This document shows positions 30,099 to 38,582 of a stretch of 57,086 nucleotides of DNA, piece by piece; the stretch's first letter is position 1, and each line of letters starts with the position of its first letter. The notes beneath the pieces were generated by a model, which did no database searches, was not told the origin of the DNA, and saw only the letters and a program-made list of their open reading frames with translations. A program made the translations under genes and the position numbers. The DNA comes from Nitritalea halalkaliphila LW7. GTDB lineage: Bacteria; Bacteroidota; Bacteroidia; Cytophagales; Cyclobacteriaceae. The stretch is taken from positions 1-57,086 of the forward strand of contig NZ_AJYA01000042.1 in assembly GCF_000265075.1 (NCBI RefSeq). The letters run 5' to 3'.

Positions 30099-30752
30099 AT
30101 GCAAGACATCGATGAGATGGGCGATGAGCACATCGGCACGTCGACAGAGACGCCTCTTAGAGCAGATGCCTTCGAAATGGATGATGAGCTGAAAATGGAG
30201 CTGATCGCCAAGCATTTCAAGGAAATCATGCACATATTAGGACTCGACTTAAGTGATGACAGCCTTAGAGGTACTCCACAGCGAGTAGCTAAAATGTATG
30301 TCCAAGAGGTATTTTCAGGTCTCGACCCGAAAAATAAACCAGACATCAAGTTATTTGAGAATAAGTACCGCTACAGTGAAATGCTGGTAGAGAAGGATAT
30401 TACCTTTTTCTCCAACTGTGAGCATCACTTCGTTCCGATTTACGGAAAAGCCCATGTGGCCTATATCTCAAACGGTAAGGTAATCGGTCTTTCTAAAATT
30501 AATCGAATCGTACAATATTTTGCGAAGCGTCCGCAAGTGCAGGAGCGCCTCACCATGCAAATCGGGAATGAGTTAAAAGAAATGCTGGGCACAGAAGATA
30601 TCGCTGTAGTCATCGACGCACACCACATGTGTGTCAGCTCTAGAGGAATTAAAGATGTGAATAGTGCCACTGTGACCTCTTACTACAGTGGGCAGTTCGA
30701 GCAGGAAGAAAAGCGTGCAGAATTCATGAAGTACATCACGCTAGGGAAATAA
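30099..30752 (+). CDS. folE: GTP cyclohydrolase I
   Basis: Opens GTP to 7,8-dihydroneopterin triphosphate, the entry to folate and queuosine synthesis. Zinc ligands and active site are visible: FFSNCEHHFVPIYGKAHVAY and DAHHMCVSSRGIKD, with RVAKMYVQEVFSGL before them. The ORF opens at 30054 inside queD; the ATG at 30099, four bases after the queD stop, gives 217 residues and is preferred. Followed by a strong terminator, so queD-folE is a two-gene operon. Confidence 0.95.
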   Translation: MQDIDEMGDEHIGTSTETPLRADAFEMDDELKMELIAKHFKEIMHILGLDLSDDSLRGTPQRVAKMYVQEVFSGLDPKNKPDIKLFENKYRYSEMLVEKDITFFSNCEHHFVPIYGKAHVAYISNGKVIGLSKINRIVQYFAKRPQVQERLTMQIGNELKEMLGTEDIAVVIDAHHMCVSSRGIKDVNSATVTSYYSGQFEQEEKRAEFMKYITLGK

Positions 30753-30789
30753 ATTAACCAACTATTACCTACCCAACAGGTAGATTCGG

Positions 30790-30823
30790 ATCCCGCTCGC
30801 AACAGTGAGCGGGATTTATTTTT
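30790..30823 (+). terminator. Terminator after folE
   Basis: ATCCCGCTC (30790-30798) and GAGCGGGAT (30807-30815) form a perfect 9-bp stem with an 8-nt loop, then TTATTTTT. Confidence 0.85.
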
Positions 30824-30947
30824 AACCCACAACAGGAAATTACATCATTCCTAGAAGTTTACACGATGCATATTACCACACATTAACCTGATAATACCAA
30901 AACATTTTGCGCAGCAAAAGATTAACTATAGTAAAGGAATAACGTAT

Positions 30948-31634
30948 ATGAAAGACAGGAATATCGTCATAATAGGCGGGAATACAGGCATAGGAGAAGC
31001 CCTAAAAAAACAATTAGAAGCGGCTGGAGCGCATGTATTCAGCTACTCTCGAAGCGGTGATGGCACCGGAAAATTAGATGTAACCGAAGAATTCAGCAGT
31101 ATCGATGGACTCCCTGAGGTCGTGCATGGCTTGGTGTACTGCCCAGGAAGCATTAACCTGAAACCTTTCCACAGATTTAAAATAGAAGACTTTCAAAAGG
31201 ATTTTGAAATCAATACACTCGGCGCTGTAAAGGTTCTTCAGGCATGCATGAAGCCCCTGAAGGCGGCGAAAGGCGCCTCTGTAGTGCTCTTCAGCACAGT
31301 AGCCGTCCAAGTCGGACTGGGCTTCCATGCCAGCATAGCAGCGGCGAAAGGAGCTGTAGAAGGTCTGACTCGCTCTCTGGCAGCAGAGTGGGCACCGAAC
31401 CAGATTCGCGTGAATGCAGTAGCGCCCTCGCTAACGGACACCCCGCTAGCCGCGCAGTTACTTGGATCAGAGGATAAAAAAGAAGCCTCGAATAAACGTC
31501 ACCCCATGGGCCGATATGGAACAGCTGAAGATGTGGCCTCTGCGGCTTACTTCCTATTAAGCGAGGGTTCCTCCTGGATGACAGGCCAGATCCTACATCC
31601 AGACGGCGGTATGTCAGCCATTAAAGGTATGTAA
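30948..31634 (+). CDS. Short-chain dehydrogenase/reductase-like protein lacking the catalytic tyrosine
   Basis: 228-residue Rossmann protein: IIGGNTGIGEAL is the cofactor loop, KLDVTEE the adenine-binding aspartate, YCPGSIN stands for NNAG, FSTVAVQ carries the usual serine, and NAVAPSLTDTPLA follows the core. At the normal YxxxK site the sequence is HASIAAAKGAVEG: the lysine is present but the tyrosine position is isoleucine. It may be a binding protein or use another residue. Bacteroidota relatives with similar HASxAxxKGA strings seem to exist, which would argue against a random mutation. Own transcription unit downstream of the folE terminator. Confidence 0.8.
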   Translation: MKDRNIVIIGGNTGIGEALKKQLEAAGAHVFSYSRSGDGTGKLDVTEEFSSIDGLPEVVHGLVYCPGSINLKPFHRFKIEDFQKDFEINTLGAVKVLQACMKPLKAAKGASVVLFSTVAVQVGLGFHASIAAAKGAVEGLTRSLAAEWAPNQIRVNAVAPSLTDTPLAAQLLGSEDKKEASNKRHPMGRYGTAEDVASAAYFLLSEGSSWMTGQILHPDGGMSAIKGM

Positions 31635-31679
31635 ATAACAGCAAACAATTGGGTTAGACAAAGTGTAGAGAGAAAGGGA

Positions 31680-31971
31680 ATGCTCCCAAGTTTAAAGTAC
31701 GAGATTATGAAGACTCCACCGGAATCATTTTTGATTTTCAAGGAAGAATTAAAAAAGGCCCGACTGGAAAAGGAAAGGACTAAGAAAAGAGTATGAGGGT
31801 AAGCTGGCAGACATGAATAAAGAATTAGACCGATTAAAAGAGCAGATTTCCGCCCAACAGGAACTGATGAAGACTACCTTAGAATATGCGATTAAATTAG
31901 AGGAAAATCTGGATCACTTCAGAGATGAGGTAGAAAAGCAAAAGCAATCTAAAAATAGGTCTTTCCACTAA
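31680..31971 (+). CDS. Small coiled-coil protein, unknown function (frameshifted near 31787)
   Basis: ATG at 31680 gives a short frame ending in FKEELKKARLEKERTKKRV and a stop; one base away the sequence continues YEGKLADMNKELDRLKEQ and on through LEYAIKLEENLDHFRDEVEK to TAA at 31971. Joined, it is about 96 residues of charged heptad-like helix, strongly predicted coiled coil. Not recognised. It stands 45 bases after the SDR gene and 14 bases before the STAS-like gene, on the same strand, suggesting one operon. Confidence 0.5.
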
Positions 31972-31985
31972 ACTGCTTGAAAATC

Positions 31986-32428
31986 ATGAATTCACCTACA
32001 GAAATACAGGAAATCAAAGATTTCGAACTCATATTTGAAGGGCGCTATTCGAAGGCCTATAAAAACGAGGAAAAGGGTATGATTATCTGTACCCTATTAG
32101 CAGATTATGTGCCGATAGAAGACTTTAAGGAAACGTTTAATACCCTAAGTGAGACCATCCAAGAAGGAGGCTATCAAAAGTTCATTTTTGATAAACGTGC
32201 CTCCGTGCCTTTCACCAGCCCAGTATGGAGTGGTACTTCCTACACTGGAAAAAGGACATGCTGGTGTATGGCCTCCAGCAGCATCGCAAGATACTGCCCA
32301 GAGAAAAGTGGTTTGAAAAAATGGTGCAGATCGCCAAAGCACAGATCATGGCCCAAAACCCGGATAATATCATCGATCAATTAGACATCGCTTACTGCGA
32401 TTCCATAGAAGAAGCTATCGCGCGCTAA
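31986..32428 (+). CDS. STAS/SpoIIAA-like small protein (frameshifted near 32200)
   Basis: First frame MNSPTEIQEIKDFELIFEGR through TLLADYVPIEDFKETF and FIFDKRA; second frame continues RAFHQPSMEWYFLHWKKDML to CDSIEEAIAR. Adding one C near 32200 restores FDKRALRAFHQPSMEW and a product of about 147 residues. The alternation of strands and helices, with a helix ending in the FDxR strand, resembles the SpoIIAA/STAS fold seen in many Bacteroidota hypothetical proteins. That is inference; no function is claimed. Confidence 0.6.
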
Positions 32429-32432
32429 GCCC

Positions 32433-33058
32433 ATGCTACACTACACGAAAGACGCCCTACTTACTGGTCCCTCTGATTTTCGGAGGGACTTTATTAATGG
32501 CCTATCGGGCTATAAAAGCCTTAACCTCATCGGAACGAAAAGCGAACAGGGCATAAGTAATCTCTCCCCCTTTTCTCAGGTTTTCCACATTGGGGCCTCG
32601 CCCCCACTAGTCGGAATTCTCTTCCGCCCGCATACTGTAGTCCGCCATACCCTGGAAAATATTTTGGCTACTAAGGTGTTTACCCTAAACCATGTGACAC
32701 CAGCTTTCTACCAGGCTGCCCATCAGACCGCAGCTCGCTATGAAGGATCCGAATTCGAGGCCACAGGCTCACGGAAGCCTACAAAGCAGACTTCCCAGCG
32801 CCTTTCGTGGACCAGAGCCCCCTGCAGGTGGCCTGCCGCTACGTGGAACACCAGACACTAACCGTAAATGGAACCGTCCTCGTCGTAGGGGCCATCGAAC
32901 ACGTTTTTATCGCGGAGAAAGGGTTACGCGAGGATGGTTCTATCGACTTACAAGCGCTCGAAACGGTTACCGTCAGTGGTCTGGACGAATACTACACCGG
33001 CCAGCGCCTCGCACGCCTGAGCTACCCGAAACCGGATCGCCCCCTTTCCGTCATCTAA
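32433..33058 (+). CDS. Second flavin reductase-family protein (frameshifted near 32769)
   Basis: FMN-binding split-barrel protein, about 209 residues once repaired. The first frame has GTKSEQGISNLSPFSQVF and GASPPLVGILFRP, the flavin-binding signature, and FTLNHVTPAFYQAAHQTA. The other frame continues LTEAYKADFPAPFVDQSPLQ to LSYPKPDRPL. Adding one C in GGCTCACG near 32769 joins them. Shorter than and clearly different from the flavin reductase at 12944-13845. Four bases after the STAS-like gene and four before the exonuclease gene. Confidence 0.82.
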
Positions 33059-33062
33059 ACCA

Positions 33063-34098
33063 TGCAAAGCCCGCTTCTAGAACTTCGCCCCGAAGGCCTG
33101 TACTGCCCGCCAGCCGACCTGTTTATCGACCCTGGAGACCCGTAGAGCGCGCCATCATCACGCATGCACATGCCGACCACGCCCGCTGGGGCATGAAGCA
33201 CTATCTGGCACATGAAGATAGCCGTGAGGTATTAAAATTGCGCCTTGGCGCAGACATTTCACTGGAAACTGTCCCCTACGCCCAGTCTATCTTCCGGCAT
33301 GGAGTAGAAATCAGCTTGCATCCCGCAGGACATATTCCGGGCTCCGCCCAAATCAGACTGAGCCATAAGGGGCGCGTGGCCGTAGTCAGTGGCGACTATA
33401 AAGTGGAAGACGATGGCCTGGCCACGCCCTTCACCCCCGTGCCCTGCCATGAATTCGTCTCCGAATGCACCTTCGGACTGCCGATTTATAAATGGCCTCA
33501 GCAGCAGCAACTGATGGCGGAAATCAACAACTGGTGGGCCACACAGGCCGCTGCAGGATATAATGTTTTGCTTTTCGCCTACTCCCTCGGCAAGGCCCAG
33601 CGCATCCTGAAGCACCTCGATGCTAGCATTGGCCCCATCTTCGTTCATGGCGCCATTCACCATACGAATGAGGCGCTAAAAGAGAACGGTATCCCACTAC
33701 CCGAAGCCACCCTCGTTACGCGAGACACCCCGAAATCAGCCTTAAAGGGCGCCTGCATCATCGCCCCTCCCGCAGCCATGAACAGCCCCTGGGCGAAAAA
33801 ATTCTCCCCCTACCGTACCGGAATCTGCTCAGGATGGATGAATATCCGAGGCACGCGCAGGCGCAAAGCCGCCGATGCGGGATTTGTCCTCTCCGATCAT
33901 GCCGACTGGGAAGGGCTAAACCAAGCCATCGAGGCCAGTGGCGCAGAAACCGTGTACCTGACCCATGGAAGCACCCACGCCTTTGCCCGCTACCTGAGCG
34001 AAGAAAAAGGACGCCATGCCGTCCCTTTAGAAACCCTCTTCGAAGGCGAACAGGTCGACGCCAGAGAAGACCATGATCAGGAAGCGCCAGAGGCCTAA
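33063..34098 (+). CDS. Ligase-associated MBL-fold exonuclease (frameshifted near 33133)
   Basis: Metallo-beta-lactamase/beta-CASP-type nuclease of the family annotated as ligase-associated DNA exonuclease. ATG at 33063 gives LLELRPEGLYCPPADLFIDP and breaks; inserting one T in CCTGGAG restores DPWRPVERAIITHAHADHAR. Metal ligands: HAHADH, HPAGHIPGSAQ, SGDYKVE and the late SDHADW. About 345 residues. In other bacteria it usually sits beside an ATP-dependent DNA ligase and an Lhr-type helicase; neither is visible here, where guaA follows 74 bases downstream. Confidence 0.85.
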
Positions 34099-34172
34099 CA
34101 GGGAAAACAAAATATCCTCCCGTTTTTTAGCCCTTTCTTTTTCCATTTCACTGGGCTTATGTACCTTTGCGC

Positions 34173-35701
34173 ATGGCAGAACAAATTCTCATCCTCGATT
34201 TTGGATCCCAATACACCCAGCTGATCGCCCGGCGCGTGCGCGAACTGAATGTGTACTGTGAAATTCACCCCTACACCGCGATCCCAGAGATCGGCCCCGA
34301 AACGAAAGGCATCATCCTTTCCGGCAGCCCCTGCTCCGTACGCGATGCAGATGCACCCTATGTCAACCTAGACCTATTCCGCGGAAAACTTCCCCTACTT
34401 GGCGTATGCTATGGCTCCCAACTTTTAGCCCAGCAGTACGGGGGCGAAGTACTCCCCTCTGAAATTCGCGAATATGGCCGCGCCACCCTCGATCACCTCG
34501 ACCAGCATCAGGAACTTCTAAAAGAAATGACGCATGGCTCTCAGGTTTGGATGTCACATGGTGATACGATAAAAGCCCTGCCTGAAGCTTCGAAATCATC
34601 GCCAGCACCAGCGCCGTTGAGGTTGCCGCCTTTAAAGTAAAAAACGAACAGACCTTCGGCATCCAGTTTCACCCGGAAGTAACGCACTCCCTGGAAGGAA
34701 AAAACCTACTCCGTAACTTCGTCGTAGGCATCTGCGGCTGTAGCCAAGACTGGACCTCCGACCTCTTCATCGAAACCACCGTCGCCGCCCTGAAAGAGCG
34801 CATCGGCAGCGATAAGGTAGTGATGGGCCTCTCCGGTGGGGTGGACTCCTCCGTGGCCGCCACCCTCATCCATCAGGCCATCGGTAGCCAGCTGACCTGC
34901 GTCTTCGTAGATAATGGACTGCTGCGCAAAAATGAATTCGAAGAGGTCCTCGACTCGTATAAGGACATGGGGTTAAATGTCATCGGCGTGGACGCCAAAG
35001 ACCGCTTCTATGCCGCCCTAAAAGACATTAGCGACCCTGAAGCAAAACGAAAAGCTATCGGAAATGCCTTCATCGAGGTGTTCGACGATGAAGCCAATAA
35101 AATCGAAGGTGTAAAATTCCTCGGCCAGGGCACCATCTACCCAGACGTAATCGAATCCGTATCTGTAAAAGGCCCCTCTGCCACTATCAAGTCGCACCAT
35201 AATGTAGGAGGCCTGCCCGACTTCATGAAACTAGAGGTAGTAGAACCCCTAAACACCCTCTTTAAAGATGAAGTACGCGAAGTAGGTCGCGCCCTCGGCA
35301 TCGCAGAAACGATCATCGGCCGCCACCCCTTCCCGGGACCTGGCCTAGCCATCCGTATCCTCGGAGATATCACCGCCGAAAAAGTAAAAACACTCCAAGA
35401 GGTAGACCGCATCTTTATCGATGGCCTAAAAAGCCATGGCCTATACGATCAGGTGTGGCAAGCTGGAGCGATCCTTCTTCCCATTCAGTCCGTAGGCGTC
35501 ATGGGCGATGAACGCACCTACGAAAAGGTAGTTGCCCTCCGCGCAGTCGGCTCCGTAGACGGCATGACAGCAGACTGGATCCACCTGCCCTACGAGTTCC
35601 TCGGAAAAATCTCAAACGAAATCATTAACCGCGTAAAAGGAGTAAACCGCGTCGTGTACGACATTTCCTCTAAACCGCCGGCGACGATCGAGTGGGAATA
35701 A
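34173..35701 (+). CDS. guaA: GMP synthase, glutamine-hydrolysing (frameshifted near 34587)
   Basis: Converts XMP to GMP with ammonia from glutamine. The amidotransferase domain has [17 protein letters not shown], the nucleophile Cys in [10 protein letters not shown], and the His-Glu pair in [12 protein letters not shown]. The synthetase domain has the P-loop [12 protein letters not shown] and ends in PPATIEWE, the invariant C-terminus. One break near 34587 lies in the amidotransferase domain, where LPEA should pass to [17 protein letters not shown]. Repaired length about 509 residues, normal. Start at [11 protein letters not shown] (34173). Confidence 0.96.
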
Positions 35702-35730
35702 ACCCTTCTTAACTCCCAGAAACACCTTAA

Positions 35731-35800
35731 AAAGCGCCTCCACCTTTTTCGGCCTACTCCAGCATCCATGCCTGAGCCAGTGCTTGAGGGGAGGCGCTTT
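35731..35800. repeat. 11-bp inverted repeat with 48-nt loop after guaA
   Basis: AAAGCGCCTCC (35731-35741) pairs perfectly with GGAGGCGCTTT (35790-35800). The loop contains GCATCCATGC, which can form a small inner stem. It lies between the convergent guaA and DUF3667 genes and may be a structured terminator or a small repeat element. It is followed by TGCCTTTGCTTCGGGCAAAA, a smaller hairpin. Confidence 0.6.
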
Positions 35801-35843
35801 GCCTTTGCTTCGGGCAAAAAACACGAACGCACCGCCCTTATCC

Positions 35844-36848
35844 CTACTGGTACCGGAAGGTGAGCCAAAAAACCAAGCCTAACGCCAGAAGTAAGACGCT
35901 TCCATACAGGGTACCGAGAAGGATAAAACGCCAGGTCGTGGACCAAAAACCCAGTCGATACACCTTTTTCAGCGAGCCAAAACCGAGCATGCTCACCCAA
36001 AAAAACGAAAACCATGCGGCATAATCCGAGCCAACCCACCCTAAATAATTATAGATAAAAGCCAAACCATAAAAGAGGTACGCGAAAGCATGGATATGAA
36101 AGGCGTGAATGATGTGATCGGCGTAGAAAAAGGGCCGCCTCCACAGCATCAGCACGAGCAGCAAGCCGAAAATGGGCAGAAGCACAAACATCATCAGGGG
36201 TAAATTGCGCAAAACATTTCCCACATACGTGGAGCTATTCGCAAAAAAACGTCGTAAGCCTTCCACAGATACAATGGGGGAATAGCTGCTGTCCCAGCTC
36301 ATAGTTTCGGAGAGGCTTTCCTGAAAGGCTTCTAGCGAAACGTCCGGATCTATCGCCCGCTGCCGCAGATAAAAATACCGCTGCCGCGTGGAGCTAGCAG
36401 CTACCCCTTCTGCCTCCCCATCATCAGCTCCACCCCCCATCTGAATCCCGAGTGCATCTGCCCGCTGAAAAGCAGTGTCGATGACATCAGTAGGAACCAG
36501 CAGACTGACGGTGAAAAAATAAAAAAGAGAAGTAAATAAATAGAGCCGCGCGGGATGAATATAGCGCTTCCGCCTCCCATAAAGAAAAGCGATCGTCAGC
36601 TGCCAGGGCCGATAAAAAAGGAGCGGAAAGGTCTTCCACAGCTTGCCTTCCCAGTTCATGTACCCTTCTAAAAAATCACTTAGCAGCAACCCTACCTGTA
36701 ACCGGCGCGGCTTATTCCCTTGGCCGCAGTGTGCGCAGAAATTCGCCTTCGGCGCAAAGCGGTGGCCGCAGTTTAAGCAGTGCACGTGCTCATCGGGACC
36801 GGGTATGGGATCAGCATAAAGGGGAAAATCTTCGGCTGGCTTTTCCAT
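35844..36848 (-). CDS. DUF3667 membrane protein with zinc ribbon
   Basis: About 334 residues from MEKPAEDFPLYADP at 36848. The N-terminus carries a zinc ribbon: HCLNCGHRF and FCAHCGQG (CxxC...CxxC). Then comes FLEGYMNWEGKLWKTFPLLF, the conserved DUF3667 motif, and RRKRYIHPARLYLFTSLFYFF. Four to five membrane helices follow. The family is common in Bacteroidota and has no known function. The reading frame opens further upstream, but the ATG before the zinc ribbon is the likely start. Divergent from the ArsC-like gene. Confidence 0.85.
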   Translation of the reverse strand: MEKPAEDFPLYADPIPGPDEHVHCLNCGHRFAPKANFCAHCGQGNKPRRLQVGLLLSDFLEGYMNWEGKLWKTFPLLFYRPWQLTIAFLYGRRKRYIHPARLYLFTSLFYFFTVSLLVPTDVIDTAFQRADALGIQMGGGADDGEAEGVAASSTRQRYFYLRQRAIDPDVSLEAFQESLSETMSWDSSYSPIVSVEGLRRFFANSSTYVGNVLRNLPLMMFVLLPIFGLLLVLMLWRRPFFYADHIIHAFHIHAFAYLFYGLAFIYNYLGWVGSDYAAWFSFFWVSMLGFGSLKKVYRLGFWSTTWRFILLGTLYGSVLLLALGLVFWLTFRYQ

Positions 36849-36998
36849 CAACAAACATATTTTTGGAAATATACATAAAAGCTTGCAAGCATACATAAAA
36901 ATCAGAGCGAAACCACGACAAAAGGGAAGAACAGCGCCCAACCGAACATTTCAGCAGTTAAACGCGTTTTTATAAGTGAACCAACCAAAACTACACAC

Positions 36999-37367
36999 AT
37001 GACACTTAAAGTTTATGGAATAAAAAACTGTTCCACGATGAAAAAGACCTTTGACTTTTTAGCAGAAGAGGGCGTGGATTACGAGTTTATCGACTATAAA
37101 AAAGCGGCTCCCAGCGAAGACCTACTGCGTGAGTTTATCGGCAAAACCGGCTTGGATGCTGTGATTAATAAAAAAGGCATGACCTATCGTAAGCTGGACG
37201 CTGCTGCCAAGGCGGCCGTGGAGGACGACCTAGGTGCTTTAAAGGTGCTCACCGAAAAAAGTAGCATGATCAAGCGTCCCATCATCGCATATCCTGATGG
37301 CAGCATCACGCTGGGTTTTGATCCAGAGACGATTAAAGCGAGGATGGCCGAACAAAGTGAAGCATAA
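36999..37367 (+). CDS. ArsC/Spx-family thioredoxin-like reductase (YffB type)
   Basis: 122 residues with the redox motif NCSTMKKTFDFL (one Cys followed by CxxxK) near residue 11, SLVNKKG-like VINKKGMTYRKL, and the ArsC-family core MIKRPIIAYPDGSITLGF. Related proteins reduce arsenate or act as Spx-like stress regulators; the YffB/YfgD subgroup has no proven substrate. No ars genes are nearby, so arsenate reduction is not favoured. Followed by a long bidirectional terminator. Confidence 0.85.
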   Translation: MTLKVYGIKNCSTMKKTFDFLAEEGVDYEFIDYKKAAPSEDLLREFIGKTGLDAVINKKGMTYRKLDAAAKAAVEDDLGALKVLTEKSSMIKRPIIAYPDGSITLGFDPETIKARMAEQSEA

Positions 37368-37406
37368 AAAAAGCCTTGGCGATGTATATCGCCAAGGCTT
37401 TTTCTC
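37367..37406. terminator. Bidirectional terminator between ArsC-like and OYE genes
   Basis: AGCCTTGGCGAT (37373-37384) and ATCGCCAAGGCT (37389-37400) form a perfect 12-bp stem with a 4-nt loop, flanked by A6 and T5, so it can end both convergent transcripts. Confidence 0.9.
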
Positions 37407-38519
37407 TTATTTTTCTGTCTGCGCCTCCTGCAGGGAAGGATAATCCGTAAAACCCTTCGCACCCGGCGTATAGAAGGTAGATTCATCCCATTCCGCTAGT
37501 GGGGCATTTTGCGCGAAGCGCTCCACTAAATCCGGATTCGAGATAAACGGCTTGCCGAAGGCCACCGCATCAGCCAGCCCTTCTAAAATGTAGGCATTCC
37601 CCTTCTCCTGATCGAAATTCGCATTAATAATCAGCGTGCCCTTATACACAGGTCGGTAACGCTGCGCGATCTGAGGCTCTGCGTGCGGCACGTCGGATAC
37701 ATCATTAAAAGGCTCAGAAAGGTGAAGGTAAGCCAACTTATACCGATTTAAGGACTCGATGATGTAATCGAAGGTAGGAATCGTCTCTTCATCGAGTGTC
37801 ATGCCGAAAATCCCATGCAGAGAGGGGTTTAGGCGTACGCCAATGCGCTCTTCTGGCATCACTTCCTTGATGGCGTCTATCACCTCAAAAAGGATGCGTG
37901 CTCTATTTTCAATCGAGCCTCCATAAGCATCCACACGGCTATTAGAGGTGCGGCTGAAGAACTGATGGAGGAGGTAGCCATTAGAGGCATGAATTTCCAC
38001 GCCATCGAATCCAGCTTCCATAGCGCGCTTAGCGGCCTGCTGATAGTCAAAAACGGTCTGCTTGATTTCCTCTAAGCTCATCTCCTTCGGCGTAACCGTA
38101 TCTTTAAACCCTTTTGGAGTAAAAGACTGGGCATTCGGATTTATGGCCGACGGCGCATGGGGAAGCTCGCCCCCATGAAAATCTGGATGCGACATGCGCC
38201 CTACATGCCACAGCTGGATAAAAATTTTACCTCCAGCAGCATGTACGGCCTCTGTTACCTGCTTCCATCCTGCCACTTGGGCATCGGTATGAATTCCCGG
38301 CGTATTAATGTAGCCTACTGCACGCTCAGAAATCTGCGCACCCTCTGTAATAATTAATCCAGCAGACGCACGCTGCTTATAATAGGTAGCATGTAAATCG
38401 AAAGGAGCTTTTTCCGGATTCGCCGCACGACTACGTGTCATCGGGGCCATCACCACCCGGTTCGCTAAAGTAATAGGCCCCATGTCTAAGGGCGCTAATA
38501 AGGCTTGTTGCTGTGCCAT
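37407..38519 (-). CDS. Old Yellow Enzyme-type NADH:flavin oxidoreductase (alkene reductase)
   Basis: FMN-dependent TIM-barrel ene-reductase of the NemA/OYE class, reducing activated C=C bonds of enones and nitro compounds. From the ATG at 38519 the 370-residue product shows NRVVMAPMTRSRA, ITEGAQIS, IQLWHVGRMSHP, and the active-site His-Asn pair in EIHASNGYLLHQFFS with DAYGGSIENRAR. C-terminal barrel strands GTLIINANFD and PFISNPDLVERF hold FMN phosphate. Own unit; physiological substrate unknown. Confidence 0.93.
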   Translation of the reverse strand: MAQQQALLAPLDMGPITLANRVVMAPMTRSRAANPEKAPFDLHATYYKQRASAGLIITEGAQISERAVGYINTPGIHTDAQVAGWKQVTEAVHAAGGKIFIQLWHVGRMSHPDFHGGELPHAPSAINPNAQSFTPKGFKDTVTPKEMSLEEIKQTVFDYQQAAKRAMEAGFDGVEIHASNGYLLHQFFSRTSNSRVDAYGGSIENRARILFEVIDAIKEVMPEERIGVRLNPSLHGIFGMTLDEETIPTFDYIIESLNRYKLAYLHLSEPFNDVSDVPHAEPQIAQRYRPVYKGTLIINANFDQEKGNAYILEGLADAVAFGKPFISNPDLVERFAQNAPLAEWDESTFYTPGAKGFTDYPSLQEAQTEK

Positions 38520-38582
38520 AATAATTGGTTTAGATCTTAATTCGTGTCTATACAACTATCAAGCCAACCCGTTTGTTCCTGC

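Noticed and set aside
31680..31800. A third open frame across the coiled-coil gene reading DSTGIIFDFQGRIKKG
   Set aside because: It has no start codon in context and ends at a TAA before the coiled-coil part; the frame with ATG at 31680 joins the downstream heptads better, though I cannot exclude the other.
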